64,000 bases of DNA from Rhynchopus sp. YZ270_cl-10 (GCA_964035575.1 OZ037925.1:1142771-1206770); one strand, 5' to 3'. Positions 1 to 10,761 are shown, numbered from the stretch's first letter. The notes: generated from the sequence alone by a model not told the origin. Program-made: numbers and translations.

Positions 1-929
1 CGCCTATCATGCAAGGCGCCACTGCGTTGGTGCTTCACGGAAGCCACACCGATCTGGGTGTGGGCATCGGCATTCTGCTGCTGTCTGCAGGGGTGATTGC
101 ATGGCTGCTGTGGCTGGCAAATCGTGCTCGGAAGACATACGTCACTGCTGCTGTGCCACCGACGCGCTGGCTGGATCGGTACATCGCCGCACGGTGGGAG
201 TGGCGTGAACAGACACCGACACATGCGCTGCGTGTGTCTGCCTGTGTCTTCGACGGATACCGCTTTGAGCACAGCGAGTACTTCGCCATACAGCTCATCT
301 TCACGGGCTCCATCGGCGTTCTCTTTGGGTGGAACCCACAGACGCTTGTGAACTGTGCAAGCCGGGCGGGGCTTATTACCTGCATGCCGCTGATCTGGAC
401 TGCCATCGTGCTGAAAGACAAGCCGTTCTTACGGTGGGTGGAGAACTGGGTGGAGGTGCTACTTGGGCTGCTTGAGTTTGCGTTTGCTGTGGTTGCGTTT
501 CTGGGGGTGTCGCAAGAGAACGAGGCGCTGGTGGATGCGGGGGAGAACCTTGGCGAGTGGGTGGGGAATGCGGCTGTGCTGAAGTTCCTTCTGGACATCT
601 GGCTGTACTGCCGGGAGCGGTGGTATGCAGAGGTCGACCGGAAGACGAAGGTTAACAGGGTGCCACCAGACCCATATGCTGTGTCCTTCGCACACCCGGA
701 ACCACCACCCATGCAAGAGGACCTCATGGCACTCCTCTGCGAGGCTCGTGCCGAAGTCGATAAGTACAAAGTTATTGTCGACAAGCACAATGGTATCGTC
801 GACAATTACAAGGGTATCGTGTCTGCCCAAGCTGCTGAGCTAGTAGAGAGCAGACGCACTGCTGCAGACACACAACTTGCCCTAGAGGATGCAAGGCAGT
901 TCAACCCCCATGACTTCATCTATCTGTGA
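1..929 (+). CDS. Multi-pass membrane protein, C-terminal part (5' end outside window)
   Basis: The reading frame is open from the first base of the window; the first visible ATG is at 9 and the stop ends at 929, so the true start probably lies upstream. From that ATG the product is 306 aa. Five hydrophobic stretches can be seen, at about residues 13-37, 92-107, 117-133, 145-165 and 185-198, which fits a polytopic membrane protein. The last 80 residues are soluble, with a short proline run and a charged heptad-like stretch in which a DKYK/DKHN/DNYK motif repeats three times. Codon use is GC-rich like the other real genes here. I do not recognise a family; it could be the membrane-anchoring end of a larger surface protein, which is inference. 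Confidence 0.6.
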   Translation, partial: PIMQGATALVLHGSHTDLGVGIGILLLSAGVIAWLLWLANRARKTYVTAAVPPTRWLDRYIAARWEWREQTPTHALRVSACVFDGYRFEHSEYFAIQLIFTGSIGVLFGWNPQTLVNCASRAGLITCMPLIWTAIVLKDKPFLRWVENWVEVLLGLLEFAFAVVAFLGVSQENEALVDAGENLGEWVGNAAVLKFLLDIWLYCRERWYAEVDRKTKVNRVPPDPYAVSFAHPEPPPMQEDLMALLCEARAEVDKYKVIVDKHNGIVDNYKGIVSAQAAELVESRRTAADTQLALEDARQFNPHDFIYL

Positions 930-1560
930 TAATTATATGAGTGTGCACGTAAGGTATGGTGGTTTTCCTTAGGGCATTTCCTTAAGGAAAACGTGACTTT
1001 TTCCCGAGCTTTCCCTGTGGTGGAGTGGCCTTGTTTTCGATCAAAAAACTGCTTTTTGGACCGCTTTTACCCATTCTGGGGACAGAAAAGCCGCCAACGC
1101 CATAAATGGCCAGCGGTCAGGCCAGACTCGCTCTGCGGAGTCTCTCTGCCACAGTGTGCTGCCTGTAAGGATGTCCATGTATATCCTTAAGAGAAAGGGT
1201 GAGGCCCAACTGTCGGTACAGCATGGGGCGCCAAGAGAGAGATGTTGTGACCCCCCCGCCCACCCCTTTTTGTGTTTTTGGGTTTCTGCTCTCTTGTGTA
1301 GACTATCGTGCACCAAGCGTTGGGTGTAGCGAACTGCAGTACCTGTAAGCTCACAACTCTTCAACGGAAGGTGGGCCGCCGGCTGTCGAGCGGTTGTGAA
1401 CCGCCCTCGTTCTCTTACGGTACGGGCCAGTCATTAGGTTTCCTTTTTACATCTTCTGTTGTAGGCCGCAGGGTACTTGTGCTTTCATCCGGATGGCTGG
1501 CATCGTATGTGGGTCAGTCGGAGGTGCCTGTATTAATAACTTCACTTTTTGTTCAAGCCT
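930..1560. other. Intergenic, no gene recognised
   Basis: AT/GC-mixed spacer after the membrane-protein gene. The only recognisable structure is a short block at about 1117-1172 (GTCAGGCCAG, then CTGCCACA, then GTGCTGCCTGTAA) that recurs in degenerate form at 3224-3290 and 45993-46057. Confidence 0.4.
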
Positions 1561-2433
1561 GTAGCAAGAGTGTGCGTGCGTGCGTACTTTTTTTTGAGAT
1601 ATGGTCTGACGCTTACTCAGAAAGATAATCACCTTACCCTGAGGAAAGAAAATCGTCGTATAACACTAGTCATCTGGACGAGCAGCACTAACTAGTCATC
1701 TGACTAGACGGTGGTGATCTCATATTAAATTACTTTTTGACAATCCCTTTCTGGCTATCACCCGTACAGCCCGTACGTTTTACTTTTCCCCTTTCCCCAC
1801 TCCTTCTCCACTTGCACACAGACCCTTTTCAACGGAGTCTTTGCCACGTGATCCACACTTTGGGTAAAGTACTTCCTGAAAAAAAGGGTTTTTACTAATC
1901 TGCTCTCAAGCTAGAGAGACGCACAAAGGCCGCCAACACTTAGCATAGACCCAGTGGCCACGCAAATGGGTGCTTGGGTGATAGTCGATACAGCAACGAC
2001 CACTTTTATTCCTGTGGGACACAAAGGAAGTACCTGTAGCACTTAAGCATTGGCGGGCTGTGTGCTTCTTTGCATGCCTTCACGCTGTTGCTGCTAGTGT
2101 CGGGGCACTTCCTGTTTCGTGGGTGGTTGTCAGTAATCGAAAAATGTACTAAGTGTTCGTGTCTAACTTTGCATGTGGTTTACCTTGCGAGTCACACATT
2201 TTACCATACAAACCCGTAAATGTAAAGCAAATTGCAAAATTGCATATTTGCGGGTTTGCACCCTCTCACAAACGTTTGTTCCACTGTTTATTTTTTGAAT
2301 CGTTTTCAGTTCAAGACGTCGTAACTGCAAAGTACCCTTTTATGTTGTAACACAGTTGCGATCTGCACAATATTTTTTTGCTTTCAAAGCCCAATACACT
2401 GATCACTACATAAGATGGACGCATCATACGCAG
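1561..2433 (+). repeat. ~870 bp direct repeat, copy 1
   Basis: This stretch, from the GCAAGAGTGTGCG block to GGACGCATCATA, is repeated almost base for base at 11131-11994. Visible differences are few: one extra GTGC step in the opening GTGC run of this copy and a G/A change just after it. The sequence contains no credible ORF. The near identity implies a recent duplication or two copies of one mobile sequence. The copies have the same orientation and enclose 8.7 kb. Confidence 0.85.
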
Positions 2434-3045
2434 AGTGTGTGGCGGCGGTGCAGTGATCACAGAAGGTGGCCCGTCGTCCCTACGGCAGAAGATGGCGATT
2501 GCTGTCGAAAGTAGACGATTGTTGTGTAACAAAAATCAAAAAGAAGAAGAAAAGTAAAGAACTATGACGGGTATGCGGGACTATTCTGTATTGTCCTCAG
2601 GGAGGTAAACGTCCCTGTCTCTACCAATGCACGTTAAACCCTGGCTAGGGTATAAATGCGGGTTTGCGGGTGTTGTGCACTCGGAGTATGAAACAGCGAC
2701 CAACCGTCAGTCCAGAGCTTGTTCTGCATAGCTATAGCTTTGGTCGGAGATGTGCCTGTATCAATAACTGTTCGTTTATTTTCATTTTCTGTTTTTTGCA
2801 GAACTGATTTTTGCCCCTTTTTTTGGGGAAATAACTTACTTCCGAATTCCTGTCATAGAGATACACGACTCATCATGTATTTATTGCACTTTTGCAATGC
2901 GCGAAATTGTGATCACATTGCAGCACAGTATAGTTGTGTGCGTTATGTGCATGATGCGCAGTCTCTAGCTATGTCCTGTGTTCTGTTGTCAGCCTCCTTG
3001 GGAAACTATTGCGAGCGCACTTTGTTTTTTATGGTACCTACCCCC
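2434..3045. other. Intergenic, no gene recognised
   Basis: AT-rich spacer. A TATAAA string occurs at about 2650, followed by GCGGGTTTGCGGG, an isolated match to the octamer that forms the large satellites at 47 and 51-64 kb. The open frames here are short and do not look coding. Confidence 0.35.
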
Positions 3046-3146
3046 CCCCGTGTATATGTCCGGACCCATTTTGATGTGTATATGTCCGGGACTTTCTGAA
3101 AATTTTCCGGACATATACACAGGTACAGGTGTATATGTCCGTGTGA
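3046..3146. repeat. TGTATATGTCCG inverted-repeat cluster, locus A
   Basis: Three copies of the 12-mer TGTATATGTCCG (one per turn of about 25-55 bp) and one inverted copy (CGGACATATACAC) lie within 100 bp, next to a run of nine C. The same set occurs at 8995-9092 in the opposite orientation, there ending in a run of G. The inverted copies could fold into a hairpin or bind a dimeric protein; that is inference. Confidence 0.75.
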
Positions 3147-3507
3147 GAGGTAAAAATCAAGCGAACACACCGACCAGCATATCAGCTGATCACGGGAACC
3201 TTTTTTCAGGCTTCCACCTTTTGACGTCAGGCCAGTGTCCTAAACGATGCTGCCACACCCTGAGGGGGAGGTGTGCTGTCTGTAAACTCTGTGTGGCAAC
3301 AACGGGGAGGTGACCTCCGTATATCGGCAACCCGCACGTCCTAGATGTGAAAAACGGCACCAGCCGGGACACGGTCCCGGGTTTACTCTGGATAGAACAA
3401 AAAAAAGAGCAGCCACACTGCTTCGGCAGCGCTAAAGAGACGAGAGTAAATACCAACACGGTGCGGTCTGTCGTGCTTGGAGTGTGTAAATAACGGACTT
3501 ACCCCCT

Positions 3508-3632
3508 GAGTCCGACAGTCGGACCCCCTGAGTCCGACAGACGGACTCAGGGGTCCGTCTGTCGGACTCTGGAGTCCGACAGACGGACTCTGGAGTCCGA
3601 CTGTCGGACTCTGGGGTCCGACAGTCGGACCC
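3508..3632. repeat. Palindromic GTCCGAC minisatellite, locus A
   Basis: Tandem units built on GTCCGACAGTCGGAC and GTCCGACAGACGGAC, separated by CCCCTGA or TCTGGA. Almost every unit is its own reverse complement, so the block can fold as a chain of hairpins. The same minisatellite recurs at 8348-8478. Confidence 0.85.
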
Positions 3633-3890
3633 AAAAAAAAAATTTTTTTTTTTTTTGGGCCGAAAAAAAAAATTTTTTTTTTGGCCAAAAAAATTTTTTT
3701 GGCCGAAAATCGCCTTGTATAGCCACTACAGTACACATGGTTTTACCAAAATAGCCGTATTTTGGCTGAAAATTTGACTTGAAAATTTTTTTCATTGTTT
3801 GGTCAATCTGAGGTTTTCTTTGAATTTTTTGGGCCATTTTATGACCTACTACACCCAATTTTTGGGGGATTTTTTTTTTCTTGGTCAAAA
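3633..3890. repeat. A-run/T-run foldback tract
   Basis: Alternating runs of A and T (7 to 14 bases) separated by GGGCC or GGCC. Each A-run/T-run pair is self-complementary. No gene is seen; the open frames are low complexity. Confidence 0.6.
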
Positions 3891-4028
3891 AATAGCGCTT
3901 GTTGCCTACTACTGGGTATAGGCTTGTTCAGAGGTGTGTATTTGGTGTACCCAGACATGGTCAAAACACATGAATTTTGCGTTTTTTTGCATTTTTAGGT
4001 TCTCGACCAACCAGGGGGCGACCAATTT

Positions 4029-4342
4029 GGGTACTGGGTACTGGGTACTGGGTACTGGGTACTGGGTACTGGGTACTGGGTACTGGGTACTGGGTACTGG
4101 GTACTGGGTACTGGGTACTGGGTACTGGGTACTGGGTACTGGGTACTGGGTACTGGGTACTGGGTACTGGGTACTGGGTACTGGGTACTGGGTACTGGGT
4201 ACTGGGTACTGGGTACTGGGTACTGGGTACTGGGTACTGGGTACTGGGTACTGGGTACTGGGTACTGGGTACTGGGTACTGGGTACTGGGTACTGGGTAC
4301 TGGGTACTGGGTACTGGGTACTGGGTACTGGGTACTGGGTAC
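4029..4342 (+). repeat. (GGGTACT)n satellite, about 45 copies
   Basis: An uninterrupted tandem array of the 7-mer GGGTACT. The plus strand carries GGG every 7 bases with 4-base loops, the spacing of a canonical G-quadruplex. Because 7 is not a multiple of 3, all frames are open and encode the same VLGTGYW peptide repeat; these frames are not genes. Confidence 0.97.
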
Positions 4343-4752
4343 CAAGAGAAGGCAGCTTGACAGCAGCGAAGGCGGAGGCTACGGGGAAGACAAGGTATGT
4401 AAATGTTTAACTTTCAGTTACTTGTGTAGATGCAAACAACACACCCAGTGGTTTGCAGCATTTTATTTTCTTGTGTGCTTTCTCTTCTTTGAATCGAAAG
4501 TATGTGAACCTTATTACATCATGATACAATGCAACGAGGCCGAAACAGCCTCACTAAGGCCTCTGAAAATAAATGTTCAGACTTGGCACTTACTTATGTT
4601 TAGGTGCGCCTCAACCACACGCTTGAATATATTTAATTTGCCACACCTCAGATAGATTTTCCAGATATGCCTATGTTCAGGTGTTCCAGGCCTCGTCACA
4701 AATAGACAAAAAAACAAAAGCCAAAACAACAGAGAGAGAGCCAACAATTTTT
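4343..4752. other. Intergenic, no gene recognised
   Basis: AT-rich spacer between the heptamer array and a foldback element. I see no conserved motif or coding frame. Confidence 0.4.
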
Positions 4753-4754
4753 TA

Positions 4755-5050
4755 TCTCACTTGTGTAATAATGTTTAGCCGCGTTTTCGAAATTCCTTCC
4801 TGGAGATTACACAAAATACAGTAGACATTATCTCCGCACACAAAGAACAAAACAAAACCCATGCCGAGAGTAGGCGCAAAAGCAATGTGGAGGAGATCTG
4901 CGCATGCAACCAAAAGGGTTGCAGTCATAGGACTTCGAGGAACTGTTCACCATACCCAACCTTGACGCCCCGTACTAGGTGGTCATACATCATTTGTCAA
5001 ATATACTGTAGGAATTTCGAAAACGCAGCACAACATTATTGCCCGTGAGA
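4755..5050. mobile_element. MITE-like foldback element flanked by TA
   Basis: The ends are inverted repeats of about 42 bp: the left end begins TCTCACTTGTGTAATAATG and the right end closes with CATTATTGCCCGTGAGA. The inner halves match as GCGTTTTCGAAATTCC at 4781-4796 against GGAATTTCGAAAACGC at 5011-5026. The element is about 296 bp, non-coding, and directly flanked by TA on both sides. A TA duplication is the usual target of Tc1/mariner transposases, so a non-autonomous mariner-type origin is likely. Confidence 0.7.
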
Positions 5051-5064
5051 TAATAACTATTTAT

Positions 5065-5216
5065 TCGAGTGAAATAAGAACTATTTTATTTCACGCGCCA
5101 CTAAAAAGGTGCCCGAGTGCGTTATTTCCCGAGCGAAGCGAGGGGAATAAGAGTGAGAGAGTCACGAGGGTGCCTTTTTAGTGGCAAGTGCAAGAAAATG
5201 TTCTTATTTCACTCAA
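5065..5216. mobile_element. Small foldback element with GAGTGAAATAAGAAC ends
   Basis: Left arm 5069-5108 and right arm 5174-5213 are inverted copies: GAGTGAAATAAGAAC against GTTCTTATTTCACTC, and GCCACTAAAAAG against CTTTTTAGTGGC (5097-5108 and 5174-5185). The loop carries the GCGAAGC mini-hairpin at about 5133. At about 150 bp with no coding capacity it looks like a second, shorter MITE, inserted 15 bp from the previous one. I see no clear target duplication. Confidence 0.6.
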
Positions 5217-5341
5217 TATGTAATTTTATTCCACAAGTGAAAAACGTATTTATAGGTGTAAACAGTGGAACGTTGAGCCCACGCTCCACCCCTCACACTA
5301 CCACACTTCAAATTACAGATTATTTATTGCCTCTTACACAC

Positions 5342-5569
5342 ATGCCTAAACCCACGCGCAAGTTTGCGGAGATGGAGGATGCATATGACAACTTGTTCGA
5401 CGACATGAACAGTGGTGTGCAGTACAGGAAAACATGGGACGATTTCCTCCGTTTCAACAGACTTTCAGGAGCGAACGAGCCCAGGGAAGAACACGTCGTG
5501 TCCTTCAGATCACTCCGTGATCTTTTATTTCACTCCCCCACCCAATCCTTCACGATTTGCGTGAAATAA
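5342..5569 (+). pseudogene. Tyrosine-recombinase-like N-terminal fragment
   Basis: A 75 aa frame starting MPKPTRKF. Its middle (YRKTWDDFLRF, NRLSGANEP, then REEHVVSFRSLRDL) resembles the SAM-like core-binding domain of tyrosine recombinases, where a Y...W..F..F helix is followed by an EPTEEDVV-type turn. The catalytic domain is absent: the frame stops among GTGAAATAA repeats. I read it as a remnant of a Crypton-like or related element. The match is from memory of the family pattern, so a chance resemblance is possible. Confidence 0.3.
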
Positions 5570-5655
5570 AACGTGAAATAAAACGAATCTTATTTCACTC
5601 ACTTTTTCACCTGTTTACGTTTTTCACGCGTGGTATAAAATTACGTATCGAAAAC

Positions 5656-5850
5656 TAAAGTGAACATTATTTAACTGATGGGTGATTCACAAACTGGAAT
5701 ACGTGATACCCACTCGCTATCGCTCGTGACATCACTTTTATGATTACACTCACTTCACTCATGAAATCAAAATGCTGAACTCCACTCGCTTCGTGAAGTT
5801 GAGCCCCAGTTTGAGTCACCCACCACCTCGTGAAATAATGTTCACTTTAT
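5656..5850. mobile_element. Foldback element with AAAGTGAACATTATTT ends
   Basis: Left end TAAAGTGAACATTATTT, continuing to AAACTGG at 5691-5697, is matched in inverse by CCAGTTT at 5806-5812 through AATAATGTTCACTTTA at 5835-5849. The element is about 195 bp and non-coding. Its ends carry the same GTGAA/TTCAC theme as the element at 5065-5216, which suggests one family. Confidence 0.55.
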
Positions 5851-8190
5851 TTCATGAGATAATAATTATCTAACTCAGTGAAATAAAACTCGTGTAATTT
5901 TGCAGATTATATGCCCTTTGTGTCACTCAATTGTAACCGAGAATGTAAGGCAGTGAGTATTTGATCTGCCCTTTATGTCGCGAAATACTATGTTTGGTGT
6001 TTTGACGTCTTCCAAGCAGATGGATATTCCCTCACTTGCACGCAATCTACCGAGGAACCGACTGCCTTTCTCAAAAGCCAGTACATGTCGGGGTGTCGAG
6101 GTCCGTGTCAATACAAAGCGGACCAAGTCGCTCGAGGTTTGAAAACCGCAAGAACTCGTCCCATTTCTTCTTGTACACCTCCTTGCTTCTCATACCCGCT
6201 GAGACTTGGTATCCGTAAGTGTCATACATCCTGTCCTTCTTCGTTTTGGCAGTGTTTGAGGGGAGTGATGAAAAAGTTCTTTTTTTTACTGAGTGATTTT
6301 TTTAACCAAAAGAAAACCGACGCAGGAGCTTTTCTGGAACTGTTTTATTCTCCCCACCCCAACAACATCACATTTCAGAAAAACATTGTTTTTTCGTTTT
6401 TGTTCACTTTCTTTTCTTCTCCCTCACACCTGTTTGCTGTGAATTAAATTTTTTCGTTTCGGCCTGGTCGCAAACGCGAGTTTTCCTGGAAGCGCAGGAA
6501 AAATGACTGGGGAGTGTTGGTGGCTCCGTGACGCCACAGAGCCGGCACACTCGTTGAGTGCCTCACAAAACCTCAAATTTATTCCGCTTTGATTTCATTT
6601 ATTGTCTTCACGCTTTATCGTTGTTGTTGGGTTGGGAAATAATATTTCATTCTCCCATACATTCTCGGTTACAATTGAGTGACAAAGGGCACATTATCAC
6701 CCACCTTTGTGGGAATTCACAAAATTACACGAGTTTTATCCCCTTTTTTTACCACATTAACCTCACCTTTCCCGATAACTGCGTTTCTACACCATACATT
6801 TCATTCATTAATCACACTCCACATTTACACTCATCACAGGATCGTGAAATCTGAACTGCATCTGCGATTGTGATGAGAAGCCTCGCCGCGTCTCCGACAT
6901 TCAGCAACTCAAAATCCAAAGAGTATCACCCGCATCAATCCATTCTGAGTTTGCGGACTAAGATCTGGGGTGGAAGGGGGATGGGTACACTTTGTCAGTC
7001 ACTGCTATTGCCATTTAACCCAGGGAGCATAGCTAGTGCAAGAAATTCGACTTTGGAAACCTTCCGGAAAGTCTGTCCTCTGCTTGCGGAGGACGAGGCA
7101 CAAGAAAATATTGCGTTCCCCCAGAAAACCAGTGCACATTTCACACTCCTTGTGGGTGGTCTTGTTGCCTTTTTGTCACAGTAATTTTGGCCCAGGCATG
7201 CTCTTGAAGCATGACAATTTAGTGTGTATGGGGCAGGGTGTTGTTTTGTTCTGAATTCTCTTTGTTATAACATCTAAGTCAATCGCGGGTGGTGGTTTGT
7301 GTAGCGTGAGGCACTCTTTTTAACAAACTTCCTGCGGCTGCTAAAGCGTTATTTCTTCGGATTTAACAACGTACAGCGTAACATAGTGGATTCGCCTGGT
7401 CGACACAACCTTTGATAGATATGGGATAACCAACCCCCTTCGACCCCTCGTGGGTTCACTGAACAAGCCCTCGTGGTAGTTAAACGCGATTGACATTTAC
7501 ATTCCTAGAGATGAAAGAACAAGACAACACTTCTGTACCCGCGCATCAAAATTGTGGAAAACTTTGCACCCCAAACACCCTCAACAACGCCCGCCAAAAG
7601 GCGCCCCTTGTTGCTGGGAGTTGGTTCTCATGTTTGATACCTGCACAGCGGGCATTCCTCTGAGTCCAACGCATGTTTGGCCTGTCTGCGGCGTTGTACT
7701 TCAGGTGCACGAAGACAGGGTCTGGTGGTAAATTTTGCGTAGTGTCGCATTCCCTCATGTGTGGGTCACTCACACTTGGCGGTCATGTGCCACTGCGTGG
7801 GTCTGGGAATTTGGGTACCTGGGTACAGGAAATTTGTTGTGGAAGACATCAACCACCATGCATTGAGGAGGGTAAGACAGTGTTCGCAGTTTCTACCTGA
7901 TAGCATTACAACATTTAACTTCTCCACGGGGGTCTTGGGCCGTTCACTCGGTTCTACCTTGACTACCGGAAGATATTCTTGAGGCCTTTCTGGTCTCTAG
8001 AATATCCGGTCTTCCCGAACGGAGGCACACTTTGTGTGTTACTACGACCTGGCAATTTCCAGCAGTAGGTTAAGTAATCTTTCTTGTAAATTGTTGGATC
8101 ATTATCTCCTCAGTGCATGAATGCCCCACGTGACTGGACACTTTTGTGTTTGTCATGTGGAGCTGTGGTTGCTCTTTCACGACTTTTTTC
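5851..8190. other. Intergenic, no gene recognised
   Basis: About 2.3 kb of AT-rich spacer. Open frames up to 120 codons occur (for example 6085-6447 and 6558-6854), but they have no recognisable domain and differ in base composition from the real genes. The first 50 bp still hold GTGAAATAA motifs. Confidence 0.4.
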
Positions 8191-8222
8191 CTGTTCCTGG
8201 GTACCTGTTCCTGGACCTGGAC

Positions 8223-8345
8223 CTGGGTACCTGGGTACCTGGGTACCTGGGTACCTGGGTACCTGGGTACCTGGGTACCTGGGTACCTGGGTACCTGGGT
8301 ACCTGGGTACCTGGGTACCTGGGTACCTGGGTACCTGGGCACCTG
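8223..8345 (+). repeat. (GGGTACCT)n satellite, about 15 copies
   Basis: Tandem 8-mer GGGTACCT, preceded from 8195 by imperfect copies. It differs from the array at 4029 by one inserted C. GGG recurs with 5-base loops on the plus strand, so G-quadruplex formation is possible, and GGTACC makes each unit partly palindromic. Confidence 0.95.
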
Positions 8346-8347
8346 GG

Positions 8348-8478
8348 TGTGCCTGTCGGACCCCAGGGTCCGGCAGTCGGACTCAGGGGTCCGACTGTGA
8401 GTCCGACAGTCGGACCCCTGAGTCCGACTGTCGGACTCAGGGGGTCCGACTGTCGGACCCCCTCGGACTCCGACAAAA
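8348..8478. repeat. Palindromic GTCCGAC minisatellite, locus B
   Basis: Units of GTCCGACAGTCGGAC and GTCCGACTGTCGGAC separated by CCCTGA or CTCAGGG, the same minisatellite as at 3508-3632. It directly abuts the GGGTACCT array. Confidence 0.85.
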
Positions 8479-8515
8479 GGGTCCGACATTTCCAGGACAG
8501 ACTGCACCGTGAAGT

Positions 8516-8541
8516 AAAAAAAAAAAAAAAAAAAAAAAAAA
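8516..8541 (+). repeat. Poly(A) tract
   Basis: A run of about 25 A between the GTCCGAC block and the 41 bp repeat. It could be a retroposon tail, but I see no matching body upstream. Confidence 0.7.
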
Positions 8542-8547
8542 TCTGCC

Positions 8548-8740
8548 TTAAGGTGTACCTCCGCGAGCGAAGCGAGCGGGAAAAATTTTAAGGTGTACCT
8601 CCGCGAGCGTAGCGAGCGGAAAATTTTTTGAAGGTGTACCTCCGCGAGCGAAGCGAGCAGAGAAAAATTTTTAAGGTGTACCTCCGCGAGCGAAGCGAGC
8701 GAGAACAAATTTTAAGGTGTACCTCCGCGAGCGCAGGGTT
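8548..8740 (+). repeat. ~41 bp tandem repeat with GCGAAGC core, five copies
   Basis: Five units begin AAGGTGTACCTCCGCGAGCG at about 8550, 8590, 8631, 8674 and 8715. Three units continue with AAGCGAGCG, giving the DNA mini-hairpin GCGAAGC; the second reads GCGTAGC and the last diverges. All frames read through as YLRERSE-type peptides, a repeat artefact and not a gene. Confidence 0.85.
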
Positions 8741-8994
8741 ACGCGTTCTTTGTATGTACCTACGGCTTGTGACTCACCGGTGGCTACAAAGCTCTCAAGG
8801 CTGCACAGAGGAGGAGAGGCCTGGTGGCGGGATGGTTCACAACCGCCCCCTCTCGTATTTGACCCATTTTCCCCCTTCTTCAACCCATCCCCCGAAAAAC
8901 CCTCTCCGAAAACATGAGGGGAGATGCCCCGCCAACGCACCGGCCGGAAAGCTCGGAATGGGTTTTTGCCACTGTACACTGTATACACTGAACT

Positions 8995-9092
8995 GTGCAT
9001 ATGTCCGGGATGTGTATATGTCCGAAAACATGTGTATATGTCCGAGCCTCGGCCAACACGGACATATGCACAGGACATATACACGGGGGGGG
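8995..9092. repeat. TGTATATGTCCG inverted-repeat cluster, locus B
   Basis: Forward ATATGTCCG copies are followed by two inverted copies (CGGACATATGCAC, GGACATATACAC) and a run of nine G plus TAGGTAT. This is the mirror image of the cluster at 3046-3146, which starts ATGGTACCTA then nine C. Confidence 0.75.
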
Positions 9093-9857
9093 GTAGGTAT
9101 CATTTTTTCTTGTTTTTCTTTTCATCTGTTTTCTTTATCAATGAGGATCAGTGAAGCAAGCTCAGTGCAGTCTAGCTTGCCCAGTGCTCTCAAGATCCTC
9201 CACGTAGGGGAGGATATTTCCTCCAGGGGCTTCAACCTACCTTCCTTCACCCCCCCTGTAAGGGCAACCGTAGGTGAAGTAAGGTATAGTATTGAAATCG
9301 ATGTGGGGGGGGGGAAAGGGTCAATTTTACAAACCCGGATTTTGAGGAAAATTTTAGCTGAAAATGGGCCCCACGTATAAGGAACCGGGCTCATATTTCT
9401 CAAAATTTAAGTGGTCAAAAAATTGTCCAATTTTCGAGATTGACCCCACCACGAACCATTTCCAGACTTCGGGCGGTTTTGAGCACTGCCCCTTCCTTAG
9501 TGAGTGATTTTCCCGGGCAAAAAAAAACCCCACTATAAATCAAATTATAAAATGACACCCCCCACTGTCGGGGACATGTCAAGGACATTTCAAGTACCTT
9601 TCAATATGGGCCCTTTCGGTAACACCAAGAAATAGTTATTTATTATTTGCAAAAAAGTGGTAGTGCATGGCACTAGCTTTTTTATTTTTTTGGAAATCTC
9701 AGGGACTGCGCTGAGCAAGCTGCCTGCAAATTATTCTTATTTCATTCAGTATTGTTTTACCACCCTTCACACTAATTGTTTTTGTTTTTGCCCAATTTTT
9801 TCCCCCGGGGTTTTGCCAAGTCCATGGATTTCTTTTTGGAAGTGTAATCCTGTACTG
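9093..9857. other. Intergenic, no gene recognised
   Basis: AT-rich spacer with no credible gene. At 9573-9590 an ACATGTCAAGGACA string matches in inverse the 11-mer unit of the minisatellite at 20549-20680. Confidence 0.35.
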
Positions 9858-10761
9858 TATATCAGCCAAAATCTGCTTAGCCGTATAAAGGCCTGTTTTT
9901 GGAGCCACTTTAAAGTGATAAAAAATCCGCCAAAAAAAATGTTGCGACCCCGGAATTTTTTCAGATTGCTACGGAAATGCATACAAGCGCCTTTTTGGGG
10001 GAAAATATTACACCCTCTCAAACGTACTAGACCGTGGACAGGTATATTTTATCAATTTTATGGACCGGGCATATTCTGAAAAAAAATATTCTTGGAAAGA
10101 TAGGGTGCGAAAACGTTCAATTCCGGGGTCGGACGCTCAAAAATATGCAATTGGGGCGAGCGAGTGGGGGGCGGGAGAATGGGTACTATGTACTGGCTAC
10201 TGTACAGTGTACTATGTACAGTGAGGAAATCTCCTCTTTGGGTCCAACACAAAGTGATGTCTCTAAATTGGATTTGTTTTGTCAAAAGTTGTCGATTTTT
10301 TCTTCTTTGGATTTATTTTTGACAAATCTTTCAATTCCGACCATTTTTCTCAACTGGAAACACACTCCACGGTACGCAACTTTTGGTGGAGCCGACCACT
10401 CTTTCTGCACTGAAAATCCCCTGTATTACATGTACAAAGCATTGGAGCCACTTTTTTTTGACTTCTACTCCACTAAAATGGTCGATTTTTTTTTCTATGA
10501 AACGCGATGAGCTCGGAAATCGATACGAGCCCATTTTCGGGGTGTTTGGACAACAACTTCACACCTCAGGCGCAGGAAAGCAAAAGTGAAAAAAACTGCC
10601 GACGTCATTTCACAAAATATTTTTTTGAAATTTTTTTGGGATTGAAATCAGGGGATCGAAATGAGTTAAATGCGGGGTCGCAGGCTCAAAAATTTGCATC
10701 TGTGGTTTATTAAGTGAACGAGGCCCAGAAGTATACGGCTAAGCAGATTTTGGCTGATATA
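9858..10761. repeat. Foldback region with 29 bp perfect inverted ends
   Basis: Positions 9858-9886 and 10733-10761 are perfect reverse complements (the right copy starts ATACGGCTAAGCAGATTTTG). Inside, a GGGGTCG...CTCAAAAAT motif occurs at about 10125 and 10675 and inverted at about 9941. With 0.9 kb between arms and no coding frame of note, this looks like a non-autonomous foldback element. Confidence 0.5.

Noticed and set aside
3934-4410. VLGTGYW-repeat protein over the GGGTACT array
   Set aside because: A translated heptamer satellite, present in all frames on both strands.
8628-9380. RERSE/YLRERSE repeat protein
   Set aside because: A translation of the 41 bp repeat. The downstream part has no coding character.
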